Positions 22,028-35,123 of a DNA stretch of 64,000 nucleotides are shown one piece after another (position 1 is the stretch's first letter; the number at the start of each line of letters is the position of its first letter). Position numbers and translations under genes: made by a program. The notes below the pieces were generated by a model that ran no database searches, was not told the DNA's origin, and saw only the letters and a program-made list of their open reading frames with translations. The stretch comes from Cornus controversa. Taxonomy: Eukaryota > Streptophyta > Magnoliopsida > Cornales > Cornaceae. The stretch is from the NCBI GenBank assembly GCA_026545225.1, contig CM048845.1:30383001-30447000 (forward strand). Reading direction: 5' to 3'.

Positions 22028-24331
22028 TGTAAAGACCTTGACCATTTTTTGTCAGCTTTTTTTCATTTATTGTCATATAAGTGATTTAAATGATTATATG
22101 CATGTGTTAAATGTGAAATACATGTTTAGGGACTTGTTTAAAGGCCCGGAAAAGTTTTAGAAATGTTGGATTCAAGTTGGGATTTACGGGTCGGTGGGGC
22201 CTGGGACGCGGGTCGGGTGGGCCTAGGAAACCGAATATTTTTTGAAAAATAATTATTTTTGATTTTAGACTATTTGAAATATTGAAAGAGGTAAGAAATT
22301 TATTTCGAGACAATAGGAGTTTTCAGAATAAAAAATAGAGGTCGGGAAGGTACGTTAAATGACTAGGAGCATTTTGGCCAACTAGGGCTATAAATAGCAA
22401 GTGATAACATTTCAGCCATATATTTCCCTCTGTAGCAGTTGGCCATTGTTGCTCTTCCTTCTCTCCACACTTCTCTTCATTCTCTTTAGAAATTGAGGTT
22501 TGGAAGACACTGAAGAAGAGAAAGTTATTTTCCTAAACGAGGGCTTTCCTTTGAACTGAACAAGGGTTGTTTTGGGTGAGGTTGGTTTAGTGAGAATTGG
22601 AGGAATTGTTTAGAATCTCTTCTAAACTAAGGTAAGGATGCCTAAACCATGAAATTTGGAGTTTGTGTGAGTATATTGGGCGCCTATAGCATCTAATTCG
22701 CTATATATGTGCTTTTATGTGTTTTTCAAGGTTAAATCATGTTGTGTTATGAAAATGAATAATTTTCTACCATGAATGTACGTAGTTATATGTTTTGAGA
22801 GGTTATATGTGACTATATGGCATGTTGTGTGCAATTGTAGGGAGTTATGTATGCTTTATGTATACATGTGGGAATGACAACTATGTGTCTGTTAAATTAC
22901 CTCAAAGAGCATGATTAGTTGTAGAGTATGTTTTTATTATTAAATTGATGCTTTCACATAAAGGAATATGGATATGAGCATGAAATATGAATTGTCCATG
23001 CATTACACATACATGGTCTTGAGGGTGTATATAAGAGGGCTTAGGAACATTGGATGGACCGACAAAAGAGTTCGAGCATGAAATCGAATGGATCGACAAA
23101 GGAGTTTGGATGTTCAAAGAAAAAGGAATAGGATATCGGATGGGCCTTTATTGGATTCTGAATTTTTGGGTTGTGTGTGAGGCATAAAGAAGGGGTATGA
23201 CATAATGCATTGAAAGCATACGGTATATGACATAAATGTGAGTATGGTTTCGTGCCTAACATGATTATGTGATATATGTATGATATGATTCCATGATATA
23301 GGGTACTCACGGGACTTTAGGAATTATGTCTTAGTCATTTCTACTGAGTAGGAGCTCATCCCACGTATACAAAACACTTTTTCAGGTCATGGCAATGAGG
23401 TGATGGAGTCTCTCTAACTATGAATTTGTTTGGAGCATAGAAGGCTTTTTGAGAACAAATGTGTATTTGTTTTTGACGTGCATGTCCGAAATATTGACTA
23501 AATTCATTTTTATCATATGTACACTATCTACCCTTGCAATATAGTTATGACATGTATGTATAGAAACACATAGTTTTGAGTAATGCATGAATGTGATAGA
23601 GATATTCCATTTTGTGAATGTATGTTGTACAATTATGTTTTGTTTATGAATGAATGTGTATCAATTGTAGTTGGGATAGTCAGGTGAATGGAAGGTGTGA
23701 ATGGGATAAAATATAAGTGAAGTTGGAAATTTTAGAAAATTGAGGACTTTTACAGGGAGGTCTTTGATTAATCAAAATTAGAGTTTTGATTAATCAAAGG
23801 GGTTCGATTGATCGAACATGGGGTTTCGATTAATCGAAGAGTAGGCCATTTTGAGTGTCAATTCCAATATGTTTTAATGCTAGTTTTGATTGAAGTTTGA
23901 TTGAGCGAAGAACTTCGATTAATCAAAGCCATTGTTTCGATTAACTAAAGCTCTTAGGTGCTGTTTTGAGTAGTGTTTGATGAATTGTTTCGAGCGATTG
24001 ACTAGAAAAGGGACCTATTTACCAGGGACCATTTAGAGAATGATGTTTGATGGGAAAATGTTTTCACGAATTATGAGACTAAGATTTAGGTTGATTAGTC
24101 TTAGGTGACGACCCGGGTTTGGGGGATGATTGAGATTATGGTGAGAGTCTTTCGCGAAAATGATGATCTCGACAGTCCGGATTGAAGTCGAGGGTGTTGG
24201 TAGTGATTGAACGGTAATTGTTGCATTTATTCTGGGGACATAGGATGGTGACTATGTAAGCTTCACACCTCACCTCTAGAGTTTGGGTTGGGATTGGGGG
24301 ATTCTGGTAACTCGGATTTTGGGGTGTGATA
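22028..24331 (+). repeat. 3' LTR of the chromovirus-type gypsy element
   Basis: A 2304-bp LTR starting TGTAAAGACCTTG and ending GGGGTGTGATA. It aligns along its whole length with 12446-14805, including the TATAAATAG word (about 22390-22398), the zone near 23041-23130 with GGACCGACAAA-type words, and the TTCGATTAATCGAA cluster at 23758-23955. Confidence 0.9.
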
Positions 24332-27300
24332 GGAGATGCTGTTGTGAGCTAATTGAGTTGTATCTTGGATCTTGTGTGTTGCGTGATACAGGAAGTAACT
24401 ATGAAATTTTGATTAAAACCTAGAGGGGGTTGATTAGGTTTACTTGCTCTTTTGCATAATCTTTCAGATTATCCCAATTTTAAGTCCAATTAAAAATTAA
24501 AGATTTAATTTAGAAGGACTCTATTAGTATATTGTACATTTATTATTTAGGGATAGTACGAATTTCCTTGTTGAGCTATGAACTCAACCTTTATTTAACA
24601 TTTTAGGTACAACACGTACTGAGTAAATTTGATGCTTCAATGGATTATCTTGACCATTTTAGCAATATTTGACTGGTTACGATAAATAATCTAATTCCAT
24701 ATAGCAAGTAAATAAAATAAAGTGCGATAAAGTAAATGAATGCACTAGATATACGTGGAAAACCCAGATCAGGAAAAAACCACGGGTGAGGTTTTTAGCC
24801 CCTGAGAACCAAATCCACTATCGTCGAAGCAAAGTACAACAAACTCTGTCTCGAAATCATACCCACTCCACTCTGACAAGAACTTGATGCGGAATGCCTC
24901 AAGCTTACTCTTGCGACTTCCTCGTCCAATTGCTACAGACTTTCGGCTAACATCAAAATCTTTAGAGAAAAGTAACTAGAAGAACACAAACAATCAGCAA
25001 GTATTCAGTCCCCTTTATAGTGGGATCTTCTTCTCCTTCCACATCAATGAATAGCTGTAAAAGAAATCATAAAATCCAGTAATTTGATCAATAAGAAATC
25101 TCTTAAGTAATTTTTGAATGATTGATCAAGCGAATAAAGAGACACAACCTAAATCACTCATATTGTATATATGTCTGTGATCTCTCAAAAATATAACAAA
25201 AAAACAAAGTTCTCTGTTGGAAAAATATCTTAACGCTTTCTCTATCTAAAAGAATGAATTTCGATGTATATTGAAAGCGTAGTGAAATCCCACTGGGAGA
25301 GAAATCATATGAGATTTTTTTTAAATGTTAAAAATCTTAATTATACTTGAAAAAAATTTAAAAAACAAAAGGAAACAAGTCCCAAAATTTAAGGAATTTT
25401 AAAATCAAATCTGGGTCAAAATTGGACATTACAAAGCCAAAATTTGCCACCAGAGGGCTTGGACCGGTCTAGCCTTCACTTGGATTGGCCCAGGGCTCTG
25501 CCTTGCAATTTTTGAAGTCTCAAGACTTCATGGACCGGTCCAGTTTGAGCTGGACCGGTCCAACTTTGAAAAGTTTGAAAATTTTGCTTAAAAACCCTAA
25601 TTTCCAAAGTCGAAACCATCCTGTTTGAAATATATGTGTTATCAGAACTTTACCTGGACTATGTGACTCTCATATTTGATCAATGATGTCCATATATAAT
25701 CGGAACAATCTAGGAACTTCAATTGATCAAACCTTTGTTCAATGCATTGATGTCTTTTTCCAAAGTGTTAAACTTTATACCTTTGAAGATCATTTTAATG
25801 GTTGGTGTAGAACACTGCACTCACTCAGAGATTTCAATGACATGATCAATTACAGGAATATAAATACAAGATTACAACTCGATCATGTCTAGTTTTGACA
25901 CTAAAGATTGCCAATTACAAAAAGATACATCACAATCTCCCCCTTTAGCAATTTCGTGACAAAACCAGCCTAGACAATCATAACCTAACCATTGAAAAAT
26001 TCAAATTACAATATGTCCCAAATATCTAAAAATACAAAGAAATATAATGTGAAGATCTCAGAGCATCACTAGCAAGCTTCCAATCTTCATATGTAGTGTC
26101 TTCTAAAAACCTGTAAAATCTGCACATCATGCAAGCAACACTAGCTGTGAAAGCTTAATCAAGAAAATATAATGATATCAAGATCATAAAACTACCCCTT
26201 AATCATATAAATAATGAATGATTGATCAAGTGAATAGAGAGACACAAACTAAATCACTCATAGTGTATATATGTGTGTGATCTCTCAAAAATATAAACAG
26301 AAAAAGAAAGTTCTCTATTGGAAAAATATCTCAATCCTTTCTCTATCTAAAAGAATGAATTTTGATGAATATTGAAAGTGTCGTGAAAACACACTGGGAG
26401 AGAAATCATCTGAGATGTTTCAAGATGTTAAAAACCCTAATTTTCCTTGAAAAGAAAAGATAAAAATCAGTGGGAAAAAAGTCCCAAAGTTTAAAGAAAT
26501 TTCAGAATCAAATTCGGGACAAAACAGGATACTAGAAAGCCAAAATCCACCACCAGAGGGCTTGGACCGATCAAGCATTCACTTGGATTGGTCCAGGGCT
26601 CTACCCTGCAATTTTTGAAGTCTCAAGATCTCTTGGACCGGTCCAGGTTTGAGTTGGACCGGTCCAACTTTGAAAAGTTTGAAAATTTTGCTGAAAAACC
26701 ATAATTTTCAAGCTCGAAACCACCCAGTTTGAAATATATGTGTTATCACCACTTTACCTGGACTACGTGATTCTCATACTTGATCAATGATGTCCGCATG
26801 CAATTAAAACCATCCAGAAACTTCAATTGATCAAACCTTTGTTCAATGCATTGATGCCTTCTTCCAAAGGTTTAAGGTTATGCCTTTGAAGATCATTTGA
26901 ATGGTTGGTGTAGAACACTATACTCATTCTGAGATTTAAATTACATAATCTATTACAAGAATATAAATACAAGATTACAACTTGATCATGTCTAGTTTTG
27001 GCACTAAAGATTGCCAATTACAAAAAGATACTTCCCAATCTCCCCCTTTAGCAATTTCGTTAGAAAACCAGCCAAGACAATCATAACCTAACCACTGAAA
27101 AATTCATATTACAATATGTCCAAAACATATCAAAATACAAAGCAATATAATGTAAAGATTTCAGAGCATTACTAGCAACCTTCCAACCTTCATATGTAGT
27201 GTCTTCTAAAAACCTGTAAAATCAGCACATCATGCAAGTAACACTACTAGTGAAATCTTAATAAAGAAAAATAATGATATCAAGATCATAAAACTCCCCC

Positions 27301-30206
27301 TTAATCATATAAATAATGAATAATTGATCAAGTGAATAGAGAGACATAACCTAAATCACTAAAGTGTATATATGTGTGTGATCTCTGAAAAATATAAACA
27401 GAAAAATAAAGTTCTCTACAGGAAAAATATCTCAATGCTTTCTCCATCTAAAAGAATGATTTTCGATGTATATTGAAAGCGTCGTGAAAGCACACCTGGA
27501 GAAAAATTATATGATATTTTTATAGATGTAAAAACCCTAATTTTCTTTGAAAAAAAAGTTAAAAATCAATAGGAGACAAGTTTCAAAGTTTGAGAAAATT
27601 TCAAAATCTAATCCGGGTCAAAATAGGTCACTATGAACCTAAAATTCACGAGCAGAGGGATTGGACCGGTCTAGCCTACACTTGGATTGGTCTAGGACTT
27701 TGCCCAGCAAGTTTTGAAGTCTCAAGAATTCATGGACCGATCCAGGTTTGAGCTGGACCGGTCCAACTTTGAAAAGTTTGAATATTTTGCTGAAAAACCC
27801 TAATTTTCAACGTCAAAACCACCCTATTTAAAATATATGTGTTATCACTACTTTACCTGGACTATATGACTCTCATACTTGATCAATGATGTTCACATGC
27901 AATTGGAACCATTCAAAAACTTCAATTGATCAAACCTTTGTTCAATGCATTGATGCCTTCTTCCAAAGTGTTAAGCATTATACCTTTGAACATCATTTGC
28001 ATCATTGGTGTAGAACACTAAAGTCACTCTTATATTTCAATTACATGATCAATTACAAGAAGATAAATACAAGATTACATCTCAATCATGTCTTGTTTTG
28101 ACACTAAAGATTTCCAAGTACAAAAAGATACATCACAATATCCCCCTTTATCGATTTCATGACAAAACCAGATTAGACAATAATAACCTAACCACTGAAA
28201 AATTTAGATTACAATATGTCCCAAACATCTCAAAATACAAAGAAATATAATGTGAAATCTCAGAGGATCACTAGCAAGCTTCCAACCTTCATATGTAGTG
28301 TCTTCTAAAAACCTATAAAATCTGCACATCATGCAAGCAACACTACCTGTGAAATCTTAATAAAGAAAATAAAATGATATAGAGATCATAAAAGTCCCCC
28401 TTAATCATATAAATAATGAATGATCGATCAAGTGAATATAGAGACACAACCTAAATCACTAATAGTGTATGGGCATGTGTGATCTCTCAAAAATATAAAC
28501 AGAAAAATAAAGTTCTTTACTAGTAAAATATCTCAATCCTTTCTCAATATAAAACAATGATTCTCGATGTATATTGAAAGTGTCGTGAAAGCAAACTGGG
28601 AGAGAAATCATATAGGATTTTTATAGATGTTTAAAACCCTAATTTTAATTGAAAAAAGTAAAATAATAGGAAATAAGTCCCAAAGCTAAAAGAAATTTCA
28701 AAATCAAATCTGGGTCAAAACAGGACAATTGTAAGCCAAAATTTGCCACCAGAGGGCTTGGAACGGTCTAGCCTTCACTTGGATTTGTCCAAGGCTCTGC
28801 CCTGCAAATTTTGAAGTCACAAGAATTCATGGACCGGTCCAGGCTTGAGCTGGACCGGTCCAACTTTGAAAAGTTAGAAACTTTTGTAAAATCCAAATTT
28901 TCAAGGGGGAACCACCCTGATTGAAATATATGTGTTATCACCACTTTACCTAGACTACATGACTCTCATACTTGATCAATGATGTCCACATGCAATCAAA
29001 ATCATTTAGAAACTTCAATTGATCAAACCTGTGTTCAATGCATTGATGCCTTCTTCCAAAGTGTTAAGCTTTATGCCTTTGAAGATCATTTGTGTGGTTA
29101 GTGTAGAACACTATACTCACTCAGAGATTTCAATTACATGATCAATTACAAGAATATAAATAGAAGATTACAACTTGATCATGTCTAGTTTTGACACTAA
29201 AGATTGCCAATTACAAAAAGATACATAATAATCTCCCCTTTTAGCGATTTCTTGTCAAAACTAGCCTAGAAAATCATAACCTAACCATTGAAAAATTCAA
29301 ATTATAATATGTCTCAAACATCTCAAAATACAAAGAAATATAGTGTGAAGATCTCAGAGCATCACTAGCAAGCTTCCAACCTTCATATGTAGTGTCTTCT
29401 AAAAACGTGTAAAATCTGCACATCATTCAAGCAACACTACTAGTGAAAGCTTAATAAAAAAAATATAATGATAACAAGATCATAAAACTACCCCTTAATC
29501 ATATAAATAATGAATGATTGATCAAGTGAATAGAGATACACAACCTAAATCACTCATAGAGTATATATGTGTGTGATCTCTCAAAAATATAAATAGAAAA
29601 ACAAAGTTCTCTACTGAAAAAATATCTCAATACTTTCTCTATCTAAAAGAATAAATTTTGATGGATATTGAAAGCGTCTTGAAAGCACAATGACAGAGAA
29701 ATCATATGTGATTTTTATAGATGTTAAAAACCTCATTTTCCTTGAAAAAAAAAGTTAAAAATTAATAGGAAACAAGTTCCAAAGTTTAAGGAAATTTCAA
29801 AATCAAATTCGGGTCAAAACAGGACACTAGAAAGCCAAAATCTGCAACCAGAGGGCTTGGAACGGTCTAGCCTTCACTTGGATTCATCCAAGGCTCTGCG
29901 CTATAATTTTTGAAGTCTTAAAACTTCATGGACCGGTCCAGGTTTGAGCTAGACCGGTCCAACTTTGAAAAGTTTGAAAATTTTGCTGAAAACCCTAATT
30001 TTCAAGCTCAAAACCACCTTGTTTGAAATATATGTATTATCACCACTTTACCTGTAACGACCTAGATAAATTTTGACCAGTTCCGGGTAAATTTTGATCG
30101 AATTTATTTATTTTTGAATAAATTAAATTCAAAAAAATGTGGATATATATATGTGGAATTATATATTTATGAAGATGGAGGATGTAGTTATATATATACA
30201 TATTTG

Positions 30207-30244
<38 letters not shown>

Positions 30245-30450
30245 TGGTGGGTATATTTATATTAACTTATAAATATATTGTGGACTTATATGTGACTATA
30301 CATTAAATAGAGGTGCACATTCATAATTTTGTGTATGTGGAGGAGTAAGTGTGTATTTAGTGATGTATATACATGTGTATACATGTGTATTATAGCATAC
30401 TCATGTAGTGTATACATATATTATATATGTATGAGTAATATGTGGTGTGG

Positions 30451-30570
30451 GTTAGAAGAAGAAAAAGAAAAGAAAAGAAAGAAAAAGGAAAAAGAAAAGA
30501 AAAGAAAAGAAGAGAAAAAAGAAATTGGGAGAGAGAGAGAGAGAGAGAGAGAGTGAGAGAGAGAGAGACC
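30451..30570 (+). repeat. Polypurine/GA microsatellite tract
   Basis: About 120 bp almost free of pyrimidines: AAGAA-type repeats then a (GA)n run. Such tracts can adopt triplex structures. It keeps the same offset in the related truncated LTR at 2190-2765. Confidence 0.85.
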
Positions 30571-32693
30571 GAAGGAGAGAAGGAGGAGCCGCTGATTCCG
30601 GCGCCGACGGTGGCTGTGGCTACCGGCTGTTCGCAGTGGCTGAAGCGGTTGTGGTGGTGGCGTGAGATGGTGTCGCCGATGGGTCCTTTCGGTGGTGGCT
30701 AGCTTGTGGGTGGATAGCAGCGACGGGGGTTTGTTTGGCCGGGGTTTCTGGGTCTGTTGGTGATGGTCTTGATTTCTGGTAGAGAGTTTTGGCTCATGGT
30801 GGTGGGCTGGTGGTGAGGAGTTGGGTCTTCTCGGTGCTTCGAAGAGATTGTGCCAAGGAGGGTGGCTCACGGTTGGGTTCGGTTGTAGCGGTCATGGTTG
30901 TGGGCCTGTTTGGCAACGGCTGTGGTGGTCGGTGATCTTGGGTGGTTCAATTGCGGGTTCGGATGGGTCTTCCGTGGTGGATGTCTGGCTGTGGTTGTAG
31001 GTGGGTTCGGTGGTTGAGTGGCCTGCTTGGTGGCTCGGTTGAGGGAGCTTGGTGGCTGTCGGTTGGGTTTTGTAGTGGTCGTTTGGCAGTAGGAAGGGGC
31101 TCGGTTAGGGGCTGTTTGGTTCATCGTTGATCACGGTATGGTCGGATGTGGTGACAGTCGTGGCTGTGGATTTTGTTTGGCTCGGCTGGTGGTTGTTCAT
31201 GGTGGGTATTCTTGGCTCGTTTGGGTATTGCATCCAATTTGTTTGGGTGGTTGATGGCTGAACAGGGTGGAGTTGGCTGCCGGTTTGAATTTGCTTGGTA
31301 GTAGATGGGCAACCATGTTGTGGTGGTTGTGGTTGAAGTTAAGTCTTGGCTTTCGGTTGGGGTTGAATCTTCTTGGCCGAAATTAGTGATTTATGTTTGT
31401 GGGTTCGCCTTTGATCACGATTTGGTTGGGCTTCCATGGTTGTAGTTCTCGGTTGAGACTCGAGGTGAGGCTTAGTTGTGTATGGTGATGGTGGCTTACG
31501 GTTTTGGGCATGGTGGCGGGCAGCTTGGTTCAGCCATGGTGCGTTGATGGATTCATGGTCTGGGCTAGTTCATTGGACTAGAAACTTAAAAAGGGAAAGA
31601 AGTCGGTTCAAATGTGGCTTGGACACAAGATTGGACCGAGCTTGGTATGGACTGCTTTGCAGACGCGGATTCATTGGAGAGCGGGACTTAAGGCAAGTTG
31701 ATTCTTGCCTCTATCTCCTACGTATCTATTTTAATTACGTAGTTAATTTTACATATGTTCTCTTAATTGTTCATATGTGGTATTTATATATATATAGGTG
31801 CTTATATATATATAAATGTGGTTATGGTATATATATACGGGTATATATATATATTTGGGACATGAAAGCATGCTAAATAAAATATGTTTAGCTAGGCGTT
31901 GTTCTTGTGTGCATATGTGGCTTTTATGCATGATGTTAAATATATATGTGATTATATATAGGCGTGGAGTAGAGATGCATGCTAAATATGATTATAACAT
32001 CAATGAGCATTTGAGAAGCATGATTTACGCTAAGTGTAATATATGTGCATAATACATGTATGGGTGATGCATTATATATGTGAATATATATATGGTGATT
32101 AGAATGCATACTAGACACTTGTAGTAAATGCATGCCTTGAGTGAGAGCATGATTATATTTATGCTAGTATACATGCATATGTGACTACATGCAGGATGTG
32201 ACATATATGTGTTTATATGTGGTAATGTGGATATGAGATGCGTACTATCTTTATTTATATATCGAATGTATGCATTGGTTATAGCATGATAAAAATGTGC
32301 TAAGTTGAAGTTGTTGGCATATATGAGGTATTATGCTGGTTTTGAACATGTATGTGCATATGTGATTCATATGCATGATTTGACATGTACGTGATTACAT
32401 GTGGGTTTACGTGAATTAAATGCATGCTATCTGTATATAGAGAATGTATGCATTGGTGAAGCATGACTAAAATGTGCTTAAGTGAGGTTTATGAGCATAT
32501 GTGAACTGTATGCTAGATTTTTCATATATAGGTGAATATATGTGTGGTGTTGTAGAGATGAAATGTAGGCTATGTTCCTTTATAACTAGCTTATGCATTG
32601 TGAAGCATGAAATTTAAATGCTTGATTCATATATGTTCGAAATGCATGTATGGGGTCGTTGTGAGAAAAACGAGAAATGTGGGAGAGTAACTT

Positions 32694-32950
32694 ATTCACC
32701 TCGGAGTATGTGATGACTCGGTAAAAATCTCAAAACGATATAATCACCTCTGAGTATGTGATGACTCGGTGATGACACAATTAATCACCTTGGAGTATGT
32801 GATGACTCGGTGATGATCAATTTAATCACCTTGGAGTATGTGATGACTCGGTGGTAAACTATCTAACCACCTTGGAGTATGTGATGACTTGGTGATGAAT
32901 TCCAAAATCAACTAATCACCTTGGAGTATGTGATGACTCGGTGGCGATGT
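32694..32950 (+). repeat. Six-unit minisatellite with hairpin-forming core
   Basis: Six copies of a core with GGAGTATGTGATGACTCGGT are spaced 40-50 bp apart (near 32694, 32741, 32783, 32825, 32866, 32914). Each core is bounded by TCACC and GGTGA, so each can form a short stem-loop. Spacers vary. It lies in the 4-kb LTR. Confidence 0.85.
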
Positions 32951-33785
32951 TGGAATTGTGTGGGAGGCATCTTGGTCACATGATTGGTTGAGAATCATGT
33001 TAGGGCATCGGGTTGAGTCCGGGAGAGGGACAAGTGTGTGAACTTGCTTACATTATCTATTGTGAAGCATGCTATGAATTTAACGCATTCTTATACATGC
33101 GTTGCTTGTGAATGAACATGATACATGTTGGATGTTTGCTTTTGAGCATGTTGTATGGATTTTAATAAATCTTAATTGCATTTGAGATTGCTACTTGTTG
33201 AGTAGGAGACGTGGTGATTCATTTACATTGTTTATATAAATGTTTAGACATATATGTTCTATATACATATTGATGCCTGATGTTTACTGCTTTCAAGCAT
33301 GTTGAAAATGATTTCAAAAATCATGTGTAGTTGGTTTATATGTTCATATGTGCTAACCATATGCATTGTCGGTACATGTATGCTAGGAGGAGCATGGTCT
33401 TAAATATTGTGATATATTTAAGTGCATGTATATTTTTTTGAGAATATGTGAGGATCGACTTGCTGTAGCAGTGATATTATGGTTCTACATACCTTGTTGG
33501 GCCTTTGAACTCACCCCCTCCCAGGTTTTGCAGGTATTGATGATTACGAAGTCAGTTAGGGGGATCGATGGTACCAGTTGCAGATGTAGTAATTAGATTC
33601 CTTAGAATCTAATGTATGTCCAGGATAATGGATAGATAGACGCATTACATTTGGATTAAATGTATGGAGCGATTATGTTGATTCAGTTCCTTTAGTTGTA
33701 TTTTATTTATGTGATTTATGTATATAATACGAACATTCAAGGACTGAGACATGTATTTTTGATTATATTATGTATGTTGTAGAAA

Positions 33786-33925
33786 TGCTGGGGGGACACG
33801 TGCCCAGAAGTGTCCATTTTGATTGTTAGATATAAATGTTGGGGGGACACGTGCCCAGAAGTGTCCATTTTGATTATTTAGATGTGAATGCTGGGGGACA
33901 AGTGCCCATAAGTGTCCAATTGAAT
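33786..33925 (+). repeat. Three repeats with G-box CACGTG inside an inverted repeat
   Basis: Three copies about 58-60 bp apart of GGGGGACACGTGCCCAGAAG followed by TGTCC. GGACAC and GTGTCC form a stem around GTGCCCAGAA, and the first two copies contain the plant G-box CACGTG. They lie near the 3' end of the long LTR. Confidence 0.8.
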
Positions 33926-35052
33926 TTAAAGCAGGTATAGCATGCCAGGATCTGATTTATTAGAATGAGTCATGCCCAATTTTCGTGAAAATAATAAGAA
34001 ATTGAGATTGTATGATCAGGTGATGGTTATAGCGTGAGGCGATCTCACAGAGCTCACACCTTAGTTTTCGAGCCTCGGGAATTAGACCGTGACATTATCG
34101 GAACTACGTGACTCTCATACTTGATCAATGATGTCCGCATACGATCAGAACCATCCAAAAAATTCAATTGATCAAACCTTTGTTCAATGTATTGATGCCT
34201 TCTTCTCCAAAGTGTTAAGGTTTATGCCATTGAAGATCATTTGCATGGTTCGTGTAGAACACTATACTCACTCTGAGATTTCAATTACATAATCAATTAC
34301 AAGAATATAAATACAAGATTACTACTCGATCGTGTCTAGTTTTGACATTAAAGATTGCCAATTAAAAGATGATACATCACAATCTCCCCCTTTAGCAATT
34401 TCGTGACAAAACCAGCTTAGATAATCATATCCTAACTACTGAAGAATTCAGATTACAATGTGTCCTAAACATCAAAAAATACATAGAAATATAATGTGAA
34501 GATCTCAGAGCATCACTAGCAAGCTTCCAAACTTCATATGCAGTGTCTTCTAGAAACTTGTAAAATTTGCACATCATGCAAGCAACACTAGTTGTGAAAG
34601 CTTAATCAAGAAAATATAATGATACCAAGATCATAAAACTACCCCTTAATCATATAAATAATGAATGATTGATCAAGTGAATAAAGAGACACAACCTAAA
34701 TCACTCATAGTGTATATATGTGTGTGATCCCTCAAAAATATAAACAGAAAAACAAAGTTCGCTACTGGAAAAATATCTCAATGCTTTCTGTATCTAAAAG
34801 AATGAATTTCAATGTATATTGAAAGCGTCGTGAAAGCATAATGGGAGACAAATCATATGAGATTTTTATAGATATTAAAAACCTCATTCTCATTGAAAAA
34901 AAAGTTAAAAATCAATAGGAGACAAGTCTCAAAGTTTAAGGAAATTTCAAAATCAAATACGGGTCAAAATAGGACACTAGAAAGCTAAAATCTGCAACTA
35001 GAGGACTTGGAATGGTCTAGCCTTCACTTAGATTGTTCCAGGGCTTTGCCCT

Positions 35053-35123
35053 TTATGCAAATCTGCATTAAATCTCGTGAAGATGTAGAATGGCTTACAG
35101 CTTTTGATTTATTGGTTGTATAG
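35053..35123 (+). other. Remnant of the intron before the RGP last exon
   Basis: About 70 bp between the broken end of the tandem array and the exon, ending in a T-rich stretch and TATAG, as a plant 3' splice site would. The array junction therefore lies within this intron. Confidence 0.6.

Larger units (their letters stand above)
12446..24331 (+). mobile_element. Chromovirus-type Ty3/gypsy element, near full length, broken
   Basis: The element has TG...CA-type LTRs at both ends (12446-14805 and 22028-24331). It has a primer-binding site matching initiator-Met tRNA just after the 5' LTR, gag-like sequence, pol in the order RT, RNase H, integrase, then a chromodomain-like C-terminus. Flanks are AGAGA (12441-12445) and GGAGA (24332-24336), a 5-bp target duplication with one mismatch. 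The domain order and chromodomain place it in the chromoviruses, probably the Tekay/Del group given the 2.3-kb LTRs. The LTRs differ at roughly a tenth of sites by eye, so the insertion is millions of years old. The coding region is broken in many places and carries three nested solo LTRs (15481-15730, 15849-17290, 20579-21763). Confidence 0.9.
30053..34094 (+). mobile_element. 4.04-kb solo LTR inserted in the tandem array
   Basis: It starts TGTAACGACCTAG and ends GACCGTGACA. Flanks TTACC (30048-30052) and TTATC (34095-34099) make a 5-bp duplication with one mismatch, and the array sequence (CCACTTTACC ... ACTACGTGACTC) resumes exactly on both sides. No primer site, gag or pol is seen, so the whole insert reads as one very long LTR. 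It has a GA tract (30451-30570), a GC-rich G-skewed block (about 30585-31560), six hairpin-forming minisatellite units (32694-32950) and three G-box-containing repeats (33786-33925). The TGTAACGACC start and GTGACA end suggest a Ty3/gypsy family. Another truncated copy is at 2190-2765. Confidence 0.78.
24373..35052 (-). repeat. Tandem array of about five 1.1-kb SIRE-like 3'-end/LTR units
   Basis: The phrase CTCATACTTGATCAATGATG recurs about 1.10 kb apart (near 25668, 26770, 27870, 28962), again after the 4-kb insertion (near 34110), and other markers keep step. On the minus strand each unit reads internal 3' end, polypurine tract (TAAAGGGGGAGA, boundaries near 25935, 27036, 28136, 29230, 34380), then the first part of an LTR matching the solo LTR at 20579-21763. 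The first 1.5 kb (24373-25934) carries a fuller LTR down to its CCTAGAGGGGG end. Units are therefore PPT-plus-partial-LTR segments multiplied in tandem, probably by unequal exchange. Each has two to four ACCGGT palindromes. The array ends inside a unit at about 35052, against host intron sequence. Confidence 0.88.

Noticed and set aside
21885-22076. Minus-strand Ser-Cys repeat frame
   Set aside because: It is the antisense of the GAGCAG (Glu-Gln) run at the end of the gypsy chromodomain region.
30421-31130. Pro/His/Thr-rich minus-strand and Trp/Gly-rich plus-strand frames
   Set aside because: They come from the purine tract and G-skewed part of a long LTR; composition, not homology, keeps them open.
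32694-32950. Regularly spaced repeats as a CRISPR array
   Set aside because: Spacers are of uneven length and partly similar, the host is a plant, and the block lies inside an LTR; it is a minisatellite.
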